A DNA stretch of 64,000 nt from Scedosporium boydii (GCA_002221725.1 NJFT01000135.1:1-64000), one strand, 5' to 3'; numbered from the stretch's first letter, positions 39,168 to 52,388 are shown. Numbers and translations: made by a program. The notes: generated by a model from the sequence alone, not told the origin.

Positions 39168-40815
39168 TACTTCGTACTTGCGGTGTGATATCAATTTCAC
39201 AGGCTCTTTTCTAGCAAGTCTATGTGTACCTTTGTGCATGTACAAACATCAATCACCGATATTCAATATCTGTCCATGATCAAGATACATCAATCATTCG
39301 TACTTCAGTACTCTGCATTCTCCAAGAATCTCGGCACTCGCAACTAAACAGCAGTTTCTCGCACAACTCGAGCTGCTGGAGGGATGTGGTCGATTTTAAA
39401 GTGAGTTCTAGGTGTCTTATTGGTACGTTGAGATGCTTCAGCCTGTCACAGTCACATCGTGTCCCTCCGATTCACACCATCTCAATCCCTGGCTCAGGTA
39501 GGCATTGAGTTTTCCTTCTCAAGTCTACTACACTAACTAGTACGAAGTAGTGTGATGTGACATTGATGTATTCGGTTCCCATAATTTCTGCATCTTGAAA
39601 AAGAGAAGCTCTCTGACAAGGACCCCAGCAAAACGAACCGGGGAAATGTCGACAGTTTCGGAAACGAATGAAAGAGAAATAGAGAAACGAAGTGGATTAT
39701 CTTCAAGAAGTCAATGAATTTAATCTCCAGCGCTCCGTACGGAGGCCAGGCTCTAGTTCATGCTACAGGGCTCAAAATGTTTCTCCGTCGTGTATGTAGT
39801 AGTGATCAAGGCTTCCCTGTCATCAGTGTTTCCAAATACTTTGACCCCTCCAACTGCCCCCTTCGTACCCCACTCCCCCTCATCTTGAAGATCAGACACG
39901 CACACAAGCCAGCCGGGAGGACAATTGATGTCGTTCCGCAACTCATATGAAGTCTGGTCATCCCCTGGAGTTCTAAGGAACCCCGTGAAGCCTCGATTTT
40001 CCCGCTCAGCCACCTCCATCCGTCTCTTCCAGGCTTTTCCGGCCTCCTAGGTTCTGATCGACTTCTGGAAGGTCTTACAGGAGTCATGTTGCATCTGTCC
40101 CCCTCTCCCCTGACCCCACTGGCCGTCCACGTCTCTTTCCACCATCACTGGACAACACGACAAGTGTGTACGGAGTATGTATGTGTGGTATTAAGAGAGG
40201 TCAATGTCGATGTGTGAAGTACACTACTCCTCTGTTGTACTAGTCACATTGCAGAAACACGAATGAGTTTCCGAGAATGTCAATGTACCTTTAGAATCCC
40301 ATACGAACAGTTCCTTCGAGATACTCTTGGCACAACTCGCCCAACGTGGAGCCTGAGCTGACTGGAGCTCCCGTTTTGGCCTTCCCGTAGACGAATTATC
40401 AGATTCATCCGATCCGTGATCCAGCAAGAGCTACACACGCAAAGTAACCGCGGGTTTGGTGAGCTGTGTAGTTTGGGCTGTGTGGAGACAACTATTAGAT
40501 CGATGACCTCAAGCTTTAGCAAACATCAACGTGCAAATAAGAGAGAGCTAGCTCCCGTCAGCTCTGAGCCTACCCCGCCACCAGGACACCCTCCCGTACA
40601 TAGTTTACCACGCTACACTTTTGCCGTGTTGTCCAGTCCAGTCCAGTCCAGTCCAGTCCGTCCATCAGTCTCTCCAAAGCAAGCCCAGGCCTATGTAGTA
40701 GACTCCCGAGGCAACTGACGAAATCTTGATCACCTTGCTGCCACTAAGAATAGAATCTCGAACGTGCCATCCACCTGGGACACCTAAGCTCACTAGCCGA
40801 GCTAGGTACTTCGTA
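39168..40815. repeat. TACGAAGTA motif copies, 39-41 kb
   Basis: Exact copies at 39168-39176, 39541-39549 and 40807-40815, plus TACGGAGTA at 40169-40177. The 39168 copy is extended to GTACTTCGTAC. All are intergenic. Confidence 0.85.
40631..40659. repeat. (GTCCA)n microsatellite
   Basis: Five full GTCCA units plus a partial one, in the gene-free island upstream of PMK1. Confidence 0.9.
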
Positions 40816-41484
40816 TGAGGTAGTATCGATCTCGAGAAAAGGGAGCCGGCCCAGAGCTGTCAAGACCAGCCATGTCAGAAGGACATTTCTGAAGAAACGC
40901 ACCATCAATCGCTCAGTCCGTTCAAGGGCCAGGTTAGTGATACATCTGAACGAACTTGAGACTGGTAACAGGAGTCGCTTCGCTCGTAACAAAAAAGGCC
41001 CGAGCGGCTCAGGAACCACCCACACGCACGCCCCTCCTTCCGTCACAGTAGGAATGTATGAAATAGTCTCCTCTGAATGCTCTAGTTGGAGTTGGCTTCA
41101 AACATCCTCTCCCAAGGTACGTAGCCTGTCCAATCTGCTCTGTTGGCCGTACAAGCAGTTATTCCGGCATCCTAGCATCCTGTCCTGCTATTACCTGTGC
41201 AGTATTAATTGATTGACGTATCCCATTCTTCCATTTGGTGTATCCCGTTGTCCCCCATTCCAAGTTTGTCCGTTTCTTGCTCGGTATTGGTTTCCCGTCT
41301 TCCTTGCTCTTTCCTCAGCGGCGTCTCTTCTTCTTGGGTTCATCCTTCCCCAAACAACATCCACTTGTGCTACCAGCAGGAGGTCCCGAACAACCCTTGC
41401 GACTTTGCGTCTTCCTTCCTTCCTCCATTAGAAACGATTATTCCCGCCAGAAGCACCTCAAAAGCAAACCAGAGGCCCCCTCGC

Positions 41485-41779
41485 GTAAGTTTCGCCCTTT
41501 CCCTGCAATTGTATAGTCTTCAATACTCCTCAATACTCTTCGATACCTTCAATACTCTACAGTTTGAGTCCACTCCCCAAGGCCCCTCCGACCTTCCCAT
41601 TGTCCCCACCTTCTCTCTTATCCCTCCCCCCCCCCCCCGCCCCCCGCGCCCCTTGCAACATTTCCGGAAGGTCCAGTCCTTTTCCCAAGTTCTGTATTTC
41701 TGCAGCCCTAGGAGAAGAACAAACTTGGATTTTCTTCTCCATTTCATCTTTTTGTTCTTGTTCTTTTTGTTGCCTTCAG
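41485..41779 (+). other. putative 5' UTR intron of PMK1
   Basis: A GTAAGT donor at 41485 and a pyrimidine-rich TTGCCTTCAG acceptor ending at 41779 bracket 295 bases that include a C-run near 41626-41640. It lies about 280 bases before the PMK1 ATG. Inferred from splice signals only; an alternative is an unspliced CT-rich leader. Confidence 0.35.
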
Positions 41780-42055
41780 GTTTGCTCCCAACACCTTACC
41801 CCACGTGCCCGTACCTTTTGGCGAGCGCGCAAGAAACTTGAAGCGGGATATTCCAGGACCCCTCTCTCCCTTCACCCCTCAACTCGCCCCGTCGATCCCA
41901 CATCTGCCCAACATATAGGTCAGCCCACCCGCTCACTGGAGAACGACCAGGATCACTTCGTCGGCTCTCGCGAAAACCTTACCCCCTCCGTTTTTTACCT
42001 TTCTGCTTGTATTCGCGAGAGAGCTGGTGCTCTTTGCGAGTGACCACCGCCAATC

Positions 42056-43492
<1,437 letters not shown>

Positions 43493-44879
43493 AAAAGTCG
43501 CGAGCCGTAACACATTGGCGGAGTCGAGGAGTTTCTGTTTCCCTGTAATGGACAAGGATTGATGGAATTTGTCTGGCACAACTGTCACGCGCGGGCGTTC
43601 TCTTTATTTTTCAGCCGCCTGGAGGCTACTTCGTTCCTCGCAGTCTGATGAAGGAAGCGAGTCCAGGCTAATCATGGAAATGGTCGATTTGCCCAGACAG
43701 ACGAGGCGAGGATGTTGAGGGTGTGGGAAAGGGGATTACCATGTCCTCCGAAGGAAATGAGCAGGCACATGGGAAGCAAGCAGGAGGAGGATGATGGATT
43801 TCCTGTTATTATTTCCTTCTGATTTTTTCTTCCCGTTCTTCAGAAAAACAGGCGGCTGAAAATGGCAGTTTCGTCGGGCTCTTCTAGAGATGGGCTCTGA
43901 TTTCAGTTTTCGTTTCTTCATATGTGGCATCTGCTTTCTACTCTTGTTTACTTTGTCTCATGCCCTGAGACTAACCGTTTCCTCCCTTTCCCAATTGTCG
44001 TTATGTTCATTATTTCCTTGCCCCGAGAGATGCTGCTCTGCACTGTCTTCTTTGGCGTTTGATATTTGCCTTTGATGAAAGCTTTCGGATGAGAAAAATA
44101 CCCATTTGTCGAGACTGTGTAGCCTGGGGAAAAGGGAGGCCGGTCTTCCCGGGATTTTGGGACATTTACAAGCCGAAGCGGGTTTCCATGTATCCATTCC
44201 CTACGTTATCAAGTGTCAAGTGTTTAATTTCGCTGCTTGAGGCTGTCATCGTTTGTCAAAGATTGAAAACATGTTCGCACACAAACACACAAACACACAA
44301 GCGTCATAGATGTGACCGATGCCACTAAACACGACTACACACTAATGGCTAGATTCAACGGAGAAGACTCACTCTCTTTTCCAAAAGGCCAAACGTAGTA
44401 AGATTATGAGTTTAAGGGTATCGCTAGACATATCGACATTCAGTTTTCTTCCACCCATTTCCTTTTCTCAGCCCATTCACCTCATTCAATCGGAGACTAG
44501 AATTCTCACTAGAGGGCGTACTCCACCCTCAGCGTCTCCCACCTTCCGGGGTAAGTGCAATCCAGCTTCAACGTTTGCCGTTAGGGTTGAGCCTTGGGTT
44601 CCTCATTCCGGACTCGAAAGATACTTCCAGTAATGATGTGGTGACATGGGACAAACAATGAGTAAACTCGCTACTCCAAACGCCGTCCGTGGGGAACGCC
44701 TGCCGTAACCATAAATAAAAGAGACAAGGAAATGAGAAAGGGGGGATGAAGGGGGCAAAAGGGATGAAGAGGAGATCGCTCTAGGGGCTCCGTAGCCAAT
44801 GATGATGGGCTAGACACCCAACCTTGGCCCCAAAAATAAAAGACAACTCCGTCTACGACGAAGGAACTTCTAGGGGCCA
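43493..44879. other. convergent flanks of PMK1 and OXR1
   Basis: 1.39 kb between stop codons. Presumed 3' UTRs, with a CACACAAA microsatellite at about 44277-44300. No gene is supported. Confidence 0.55.
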
Positions 44880-45998
44880 TCACCCTCCAATAGCCCACAA
44901 TTCCGCGTTGATGATGTAGAATTTCTCGCCTTGTAGGCTCAGGGGCTCGTTTCCAAACGTCTCGCATTTGGCGGTATGCCCGTGTTCGATGCTGCTGTCG
45001 ACCCAGAGACCGTAGTGGCCATAGCCGGCACCGATGGAGAAGAAGCTCGCTTCGCAATTCATGAAGAAATCGTTGAGGCCGGTATACGGAAATGCGTTGA
45101 AGCGTATGTGGGTTGTCGGCGTTGGGGGACCATCTGGGGGACTAGCAGAGGGGTTATTGGCGGTTCCGTTAGCACCGGAAGAGGATGGATCTTGTGCAGT
45201 GTTGGAAGGTGTTTCGGATGGAGAAGTTGTGCTCTCTCCGTCTGCGGAGGGCGTCGGGGCTGCAGAGGAGTCGGGGGGTGGATCCTTTATGATGGTGGAT
45301 TTCCAGAGGAAGCATTCGCCGTTTCCGAAGTAGGTGGGCGCTGGATGTGGGTATTCCGAAAGATAGGCGCCAAAGGTCTACGAGGAAGAGTAACCAAAAG
45401 ATGTCAGTTCCCTGTTATGACATCTTCTTCGTTTCTGGTGTGCCGGGTGAACCCTGGCATCGACGAAGGTTTTACTTACCCCTCCAAGAGTGTCCCGAAG
45501 GACGAGCACGAATCCAACCCTCTGCCCCCGGAACTTCTTCGCACGCGTGTACAACGTGCCCAAGCTCGCACCATCCTGCACTAAGCTGTAGATCAGCTGC
45601 CACTCATCCGCCAGCTTCAATCGTTCCGGAATCAGCAGCCTAATCTCCTCGGCAAGATCGCTCCTCATCAGTCTCAATCCCGGCTTCGACGCCCACGTAT
45701 ACCCCTCCAACCTCACGGGCTCCAGAGGCGGCAGCTCATACGAGGACGACGACGAATCCGCCGACGTATTGGCGGCCAGGGATCCGGACGACTGGGAGGG
45801 GAACGTCCTGCCGTCGGCGGAGGAGAAGGATCGCACGAGTCCCGACCACATGTTGGAGAGGGAGGAGGACAGGGACGAACGGTGGGGGAGTCGGGGAGAG
45901 GCCGGGCACTCTTCGAACTTGTCGTTCTGGGGAGACGTCGGGCTGCCGTCAACCTTGCCGTTCTGGGGAGACTGAGGAGGGCCAGTTTCTTCGGGCAT
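44880..45998 (-). CDS. OXR1: oxidation resistance protein 1, TLDc domain
   Basis: Seen: two exons, 45998-45480 and 45377-44880, 338 residues, joined in phase 0 at LRDTLGG/TFGAYLSEYP. The N-terminal ~95 residues are Ser/Pro-rich and disordered. The TLDc domain starts at PERLKLADEWQLIYSLVQDGASLGTLY, continues with RGQRVGFVLVLRDTLGG and YFGNGECFLWK, and ends SIGAGYGHYGLWVDSSIEHGHTAKCETFGNEPLS with a final ELWAIGG. A ~60-residue Ser/Pro insertion separates the two halves of the domain, common in fungal forms. Known: Oxr1 protects against oxidative damage; yeast Oxr1 also promotes V-ATPase disassembly. The ATG at 45998 is chosen because the open frame upstream of it has only a TTG. Confidence 0.92.
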
Positions 45999-46724
45999 TG
46001 TTTCGTCGGGTTCGTGGGATTTAGACAAGAGTGGGGGTGTTGTTAAGGAAGCGGATCTAGCTTGAAAGCTGGGGTTCGATAGGGCGATGTGACGTAGTGT
46101 GGGTGAAAAGCTATTCTTTAATTAGGGCGGAGCACGACGTGTTTTGTTGTACGAAGCAATCTAGCAGAGTAGAGTCTTGGGACGACTATGGATTGAGATG
46201 AAATTCGAGTAAATTGGCTGGTATGACTGGAGAGGCTATTGATTCAAGAGAAGAATATCTGGTGATGGAAGTAAAAGGCGGTGGTGTATGAAGGTAGAGT
46301 TGGGTGACAAGGCAATGCTCTGGTGGGCAAACGGTGTCAGGATATGAAGTATTTGGTCAATGGTTGGTCATGCTAGTTTCCAAATTGATGCAATGACAAT
46401 CAATACATTTGGGAGTTGAGCAGAGGGCAGGAGCGTTGATCATGACAAGGGATTCTAGGAAAGGCCAGGCTTTGCCCATTTCCAAGGTCGACAGTTGGAC
46501 AGCGAGGGGGGTCTTTACGAAATAGACATTGGTGTGTTTGTTTAGACCATAAATTCAAACCGGGTGCAATGGATTGAAGGAGGACTGAAGCGAATAAGGC
46601 ATTCGTTCGGTGGTGAGGTAAATGCCACCAATCTCATCAATACTATTGGAGTCAAAACCTGCTCCAAGGATTCGACCACGAAGGCCCGGACCTTTCGTCG
46701 CCGCTCGCTCAGGCATCCTTAAAC

Positions 46725-46831
46725 TACGAAGTATCTTTTCGGTGTGGGGGAGGGGAAGCAAGTTGACGTCTTAGTGTCTGGGCCGAGGACAGTGAGGACT
46801 CAAGACAAGACAAGACACGGCATACGAAGTA
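46725..46831. repeat. pair of TACGAAGTA motifs upstream of OXR1
   Basis: Copies at 46725-46733 and 46823-46831, same orientation, 98 bases apart start to start. Confidence 0.85.
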
Positions 46832-47049
46832 CGCACACGTACATAAACTAATCTTACTACGAGTATTGAGGTTCATGCCGTCTGACACACATTCTCGAAA
46901 AATCCATAATACGCATACATTCGAGAGGCATGATACGATCTATTCTTTGCCATTGGCCAAGACCGTTTTAACCCTGCGCGAACCGATTGGTAACGCCTCA
47001 ACCACCCATCGCAATTCGGAGAAACGCCGACCGGGCACTTCGGGATTAG

Positions 47050-47086
47050 ACCACACCACACACCACACACCACACACCACAAACCG
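47050..47086. repeat. CACACCA-type minisatellite
   Basis: About five imperfect copies of a 7-8 base CACACCA/ACACCACA unit downstream of HEM4. Confidence 0.8.
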
Positions 47087-47257
47087 CAAACCACATTGCC
47101 CATCCGCACACACAAAGCACTCTCTCACTTTCATTAGTCACGGATCTCGCCTGACGCCGAAAATCAGAAACGCCATTGGCGTGACTTTGAACTGGCGGCA
47201 TGCACGGGCCTGCGACTGCCGTTGGTGAGATGGACACAACTGGCTCAAAAATTGATT

Positions 47258-48260
47258 CTATTTCCGCTCATAGTATTGGGCAATGGCTTGCAGAACACCA
47301 TCTGGGCTTGGCTGCTCGGCACACACATGAGGGGTGAAGCCGAAACCCTTCAAGCAGTCTCTTGTGGTCGGCCCAATCGTGGCCACCAAGATATGTTCTG
47401 CCTGCTTGTTGTCTGGTCGTACATTCCCCTCCCCGTCTAAGAACCCAATAGCCTTGAGCATTGATTCGCATCCGGCTGGCGAAAATACTACCAGCCATAC
47501 CGTAGATCTCGAGTTTATTTCATGTAGTACCTCTCTAAGGTCTTCTGTGAATGTCTCCAGTTCTCTCGTTTCGTACATTTCCACCTCCTTGACCGCTATC
47601 CTTCGGTCGTCGGGGAGATTCTGGTCCATAAGCCTCTTAGGTATCACATCCCGTCTTTGCTCCCCGACCAGGAATAGCATTGGAGGAAGTGTCGGTCTGT
47701 CCTTATACCAATTCCGGTAGTGTTCGAGCATGAACTTGGACAGTACTTCTCCGTTTCCCGAATGGTCCCCAAATACTTGCAATGGGGGTTCCTGAGATAT
47801 CGCCCTGAGTGCTCTGGATGTTGCCGGCCCGACACTGTAAATTGGCACGTTTTGCAGGTGTGGCCATTTTGGATCGCCTGGAGGTAATGTGTCAGTCCGG
47901 ATATGATTGCCCTCTGGTCGAGAGACAACAGGTTTGGAACGAAGAAGAGTAACAACCTTTTCCTCCCTCGACGAGCTTGGTGAACGCCTCAACGGACCGC
48001 TGCGAGGTGAAGATCATTCCCCCATACGTCGCTTCGGTCGTCTCGTTTATCTGTTTATTTTGCAAAACGGAATTGACTCCGGACATGCCATCCTCCTTGA
48101 AGCTGTGCCTCAGGACTGGCACAAACCGGGGCTCAAAATGGCATTGGCTGAGAGGCTGTCGGTTGAATAAGTCCTCGTAAGCGTCGCTTGGAGACGACTT
48201 TGTTTTCAGGAATAGAATGGGCATGTCTAGCCCACTGCTTCGCACCGGATTCGAAGACAT
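47258..48260 (-). CDS. HEM4: uroporphyrinogen-III synthase
   Basis: Seen: two exons, 48260-47957 and 47877-47258, 307 residues, joined at LVEGGK/GDPKWPHLQNVPIYSVGPATS. The donor is the rare GTTGTT, but reading through it meets a stop and the splice restores family sequence. The HemD fold shows the N-terminal ILFLKTKS, the hinge motif YGGMIFTSQRSVEAFTKLV, IYSVGPATSRAL, and the C-terminal WLVVFSPAGCESML with HILVATIGPTTRDCLKGFGF. Known: it cyclises hydroxymethylbilane to uroporphyrinogen III in the cytosol, the fourth step of heme synthesis. The ATG at 48260 is preferred; the frame opens upstream only through a GTG. It is head-to-head with ERV1 over 473 bases. Confidence 0.93.
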
Positions 48261-48733
48261 TGTCGAGTGGCGGTCTCTAACCCGGTTGCGTCGGAGCAAT
48301 TGGCGAAGCACGTTTCTCTCCAGTGGCGTGGTACTGATTGCTTTCCCAACGACGCCATGAGTCGACTGCACGTCTTAAAAAGCTAGGAACAAAAGCCATG
48401 ACCCCGCCCCAAGAGCAGCCAGGCAAGGTGGGGGAGGTCATTCCTTAGGTCTTATCACGATAAGATAGGAGATAAGAGGTGAAGCTTGGATCACCATTCC
48501 AATACGAAAACTTCCGACTTTGCCCGAGCAATTGAATTGCGCTTCGCTGACAAATTGCCCCTCGACTTCCAATTGCTAGCACTTGAGACCAAGAGGGTAT
48601 TCCCAGACAATTTGGAGTCGATGCTTGCGCCAAACAATTGATAGCAAGATCAGCACGTTTTTGTCTATAGGCTCTCGCTCTTTCACCCAACCTTCAACGC
48701 GCCCGCGAGATCAGCAGTTTGGAAAGACACATC
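48261..48733. promoter_or_regulatory. shared divergent promoter of HEM4 and ERV1 with a GATA cluster
   Basis: Seen: CTTATC at 48451-48456, GATAAG at 48459-48464 and GATAAG at 48471-48476, with a further GATAG between them, all inside 26 bases. CCAAT boxes lie at 48499-48503 and 48569-48573. Known: fungal GATA factors (SreA-type for iron, AreA-type for nitrogen) read such sites, and the CCAAT-binding complex with HapX controls heme and iron genes. That either factor acts here is inference. Confidence 0.5.
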
Positions 48734-49403
48734 ATGGCCGACGATACAAGGGACTCCAACCAGAACAATCCAGCAGCACCGGCTTCGACGGAGCAGCCTG
48801 GTAGTGTTGACTCAACTCAGCCCGCAAAGAAGTTTCCGAAGGGCGTTGTGCTTGGAAAGGATGGAAAACCGTACGTTCCCTCAAACTTGCATTCGCGCCT
48901 CCTAACTTTATCTCGAAATCGTCTTTACAGAGACTCTTTTCACAACGCATAGTTAGACTAACAGAGTTCTTGCATGTAGTTGTCGGTCATGCACTTCCTT
49001 TGCCTCCTGGGCCGCTCAAACCAACGCGTCGTTAAAGTCCAAGAAGCATCTCACCCCTCCCTCTGATTGCCCGCCCGACGTCGAAACCCTCGGCCGCAGC
49101 TCATGGACCGTCCTCCATTCTATCGCTGCGGCCTACCCAGAAACTCCGTCTACATCCCAGCAATCCGACCTTCTCGGATTCGTGCACCTGTTCGCGAAGC
49201 TCTATCCCTGCTGGACGTGCGCCGAAGACTTCCAGACCTACATAGCGAGGACGAGGCCGCAAGTCGGGAGTCGTTCCGAATTTGGCCTTTGGCTCTGCGA
49301 CGCGCACAACGACGTGAACAAGAAATTGGGGAAGCCCATGTTCGACTGCTCACTTTGGGAGCAGAGGTGGCGGACGGGCTGGAAGGATGGCCATTGCGAT
49401 TGA
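48734..49403 (+). CDS. ERV1: mitochondrial FAD-linked sulfhydryl oxidase Erv1/ALR
   Basis: Seen: two exons, 48734-48870 and 48980-49403, 186 residues, joined at GKDGKP/CRSCTSF. The shuttle pair is C47-x-x-C50; the active-site pair is C123-x-x-C126 in AKLYPCWTCAEDF; the structural pair is C152 and C169 (LWLCDAHNDVNKKLGKPMFDC). The FAD-binding helix is LGRSSWTVLHSIAAAYP. All signatures of the Erv/ALR fold are present. Known: Erv1 reoxidises Mia40 in the intermembrane space and passes electrons to cytochrome c; it is also needed for cytosolic Fe-S cluster maturation. The family has no cleavable presequence, and none is seen. The ATG sits in a good context (ACATCATGG). Confidence 0.95.
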
Positions 49404-50133
49404 GCACGGAGTTGTGGAGAGCTCCGTCCCCCCTATACCGACGGGAAGGTTCTGGAATAACGCCGTGGCCCGGAGGTGAAACTAAACGCAGTTCCGGATT
49501 TTTACGCAAAAATGAGCCTGGCCGTCGGTTTGTATGATATCAAATGTACACTAATGATCTGATCTCCTCTCGAAATCTGTACAATACTCGCATATGCTCC
49601 CAAATAGAACAATAGATAGCGCAAGACATCCCATCAATAAGCTCTCAAAGTCAATTTTCCTCCGCTCCTGCGCCTTAGCTCTTGACTATCTCCCAGACAG
49701 GCATGCTGCATACTCTTTTCGAGTCTGACATTTCACATGCTTCGCGATTTCTCCTCTTTTTAGCTTCTTTTTCCTCCTTTCCTTTTTTGGAGGTGCAACA
49801 TTGGATCTCGGCCCCAACCTGCCGCTGCTTCCAGGTACAAACCTGGAACTGCGTAACCATGATATGATGCCGCAAATGGTGTATCTGATGTCATGGTGGA
49901 TCTGGCTGATAACAAAGCCATTACCTGATAATTCACAATACAACTGTATTTCAAATGGAAGCTGGAGCTCGTATTAAGTAAATTGGAGACTGCAGCTCTG
50001 CTGCGATATATATCGCGGACCTGGACACCCTTGTCGCCTTTCACTTACACACGGAGCCAACTTCCACCAAAACCGTCCCAATCCCGGTCCCTCTGTCAAG
50101 TAATCCATTGAAACATTGAGCTATAGAACAAAA
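49404..50133. other. intergenic between ERV1 and PDC
   Basis: 730 bases with the ERV1 3' flank and the PDC promoter. No gene is supported and no exact dispersed motif is present. Confidence 0.55.
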
Positions 50134-52105
50134 ATGGCTGATATCCGAACCAACGCCCTGAAAGAACCGGTGAACGTCGCCGAATACCTGTTCCGGCGTC
50201 TCCACCAGATGGGAGTCCGCTCGGTTCACGGCGTTCCCGGCGACTACAACCTCGTTGCTCTCGACTATATCCCCAAGAATGGCCTCAATTGGGTCGGAAG
50301 CACAAATGAGTTGAATGCTGGCAAGTGACTCTCGTGATTTTACGCGTACAGAAAGGTGGGAAGGATCGCTTGCTAACAATTGCACCAGCCTATGCTGCCG
50401 ACGGTTACGCCCGAGTCAAGGGTATTGCCGCCCTCGTCACCACTTTCGGAGTCGGCGAGCTCTCTGCTATAAACGGCGTTGCAGGGGCTTTCTCGGAACA
50501 GATTCCCGTTGTGCACATTGTCGGTTGCCCCACGACTCGATCGCAAAAGAACGGCATGTTGTTACACCACACTCTCGGCAATGGCGACTTCAGAGTCTTT
50601 ACCACCATGAACAAGGAGATCTCCTGCGCAGTGGCACAGCTCAACAATCCCGTAGATATTGCGACTCAGATCGACTATACTCTACGCGAATGTTGGATTC
50701 AGAGCCGACCCGTCTACATCACTCTCCCCACGGATATGGTCGAGGAGAAGGTGGAGGGCGCGAGGCTCAGAACCCCAATCGACCTCACCGAGCCAAAGAA
50801 CGACCCAGTGAGGGAAAGCTATGTCGTCGATGTGATTTTGAGGACTTTGTACGACGCAAAGAACCCCATCATCCTGGTAGATGCCTGCTCGATTCGCCAT
50901 AGGGTAGTTCCCTTAGTCAAGAAGCTCGTTGAGAAGACACACCTTCCTTACTTCGCGACGCCAATGGGTAAAGGAGCTCTGGATGAGACTGACCCTCTCT
51001 ATGGCGGCATTTATGCTGGGTCTGGCTCACGGGAGGAGGTCAGACAGCGGGTGGAGTCCTCGGACCTGATTTTGTTTGTCGGCTCCCTCAAGGTAATAAC
51101 ACCTACTTCTCCCAGAATCAGTGGCCTCGGACGTGCCGAAGGCCGCACGAAGGCACCCATCTCCCTTCCAACTTGACATCAAATAGTTTAGTCGCTAACA
51201 CCGGACATCTCCTATAGAGCGATTTCAACACGGCCGGCTTCTCTTACCGTACCTCGCAACTCAAGACCATCAATTTGCATAGCACGTACTGCGTAGTTCG
51301 ATATGCCGAGTACCCCGGCGTCCGAATGAGTGGAGTCCTCAAAACGTTGATCGATAAGGTGGACGTCTCCAGGGTGACGATCACGCCGCTTTCTAGCAGG
51401 AATGGCACCATCGCGCACCCCAAACAGTCACAGGCCATCACGCACGATTGGCTGTGGCCCAAGGTTAGCGAGTTCCTGAAGGAACGTGACATTGTCGTAA
51501 CCGAGACAGGCACGGCAAATTTCGGAATCTTGAGTACAGAGTTCCCGGCCGGCGTCACGGCCCTGAATCAAATCCTCTGGGGCAGTATCGGATGGTCAGT
51601 TGGCGCCTGCCAGGGAGCCGCACTGGCCGCACAGGATGCCAAAGACGACAGGAGGACGATATTGTTTGTTGGAGATGGCTCTTTCCAGCTCACAGCCCAG
51701 GAGCTGAGCACTATGATCAGGCACAAGCTGAACCCCATTATGTGAGTTGAACCACGAAATAATGTCAATGATATGTACTAATTTGCTAATCTCTTGGGCA
51801 GATTCGTCATTTGTAACGAAGGCTTTACCATTGAGCGCTTCATCCATGGCATGGACGCTGCTTATAACGACATTGCTGGGTGGCAATTCAAGGAGCTGGT
51901 AACAGTTTTTGGAGGAACAGACAAGACGACTCGCAAGATTCAGATCAAGACTAGGTCTGAACTGGAGAAGCTTTTCAAGGAAGATGAGTTCAACGCGGCT
52001 AGGAAGCTGCAATTCGTCGAACTTTACATGCCCAAGGAAGATGCCCCGACAGTCCTAGTCAAGACAGCGGAGGCCAGTGCTAAGGTCAATAGAGAGAGGG
52101 ACTGA
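50134..52105 (+). CDS. PDC1: pyruvate decarboxylase
   Basis: Seen: four exons, 50134-50320, 50389-51092, 51218-51741 and 51802-52105, 572 residues. Intron 1 begins GCAAGT and ends CACCAG with a perfect TGCTAAC branch site, a GC-AG intron; only that reading gives [17 protein letters not shown]. Catalytic residues are present: Asp in GVPGDYNL, Glu in NELNAAYA, and the His pair in [11 protein letters not shown]. The thiamine diphosphate/Mg motif starts [13 protein letters not shown] and ends [10 protein letters not shown]. Known: it converts pyruvate to acetaldehyde and CO2 in the cytosol, feeding ethanol or acetate formation. The family also holds phenylpyruvate and indolepyruvate decarboxylases, but the overall match favours pyruvate. 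TAN1 follows 283 bases downstream on the same strand. Confidence 0.94.
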
Positions 52106-52388
52106 GGGAGAAAACCTCGCTGCGGGTGAAATGGGAGCGAGTCGACAAAGGCCGCCAGAATTGATTCTCAAGATTGTTACCAATCCGTATACTTTTTAAG
52201 TTAGGATGTAAAAGTAATGTTAATTCGCATTCATGTTGATGAGTTCTGATGTTGGGAAACGGGGATGTGCCATCACGTGATGGAGCCAATAAACCACAGG
52301 AAAGCTTCGAATCGAGGACTTCATACAAAACATGATTTGTGCTCGACTGCTTCATGCTTAAACCATCGACCGATTGTTAAGCCCAAAA

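Larger units (their letters stand above)
37160..42055. other. gene-free island between SEC24 and PMK1
   Basis: 4.9 kb. No protein on either strand can be supported; overlapping long frames at 38684-39245 disagree with each other and have no domains. It holds a G-run at about 38050-38062, an (GTCCA)n microsatellite, several TACGAAGTA copies, the 12-base palindrome CTCCGTACGGAG at 39733-39744, and a CT-rich PMK1 leader from about 41210 on with a probable 5' UTR intron. Confidence 0.55.
45999..47257. other. intergenic between OXR1 and HEM4
   Basis: 1.26 kb: OXR1 promoter side and HEM4 3' flank. It contains two TACGAAGTA copies, an AAGAC microsatellite near 46799-46815 and a CACACCA-type minisatellite at about 47050-47086. 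No gene is supported. Confidence 0.55.

Noticed and set aside
38684..39245. Two overlapping ~157-codon minus-strand frames
   Set aside because: They overlap in different frames, do not begin at convincing starts and lack any domain.
41209..41841. 210-codon plus-strand frame rich in Ser, Pro, Leu and Phe
   Set aside because: It is the product of a CT-rich leader upstream of PMK1, and a probable intron cuts through it.
47050..47086. CRISPR-like short repeats
   Set aside because: It is a plain CACACCA minisatellite without spacers, in a eukaryotic genome.
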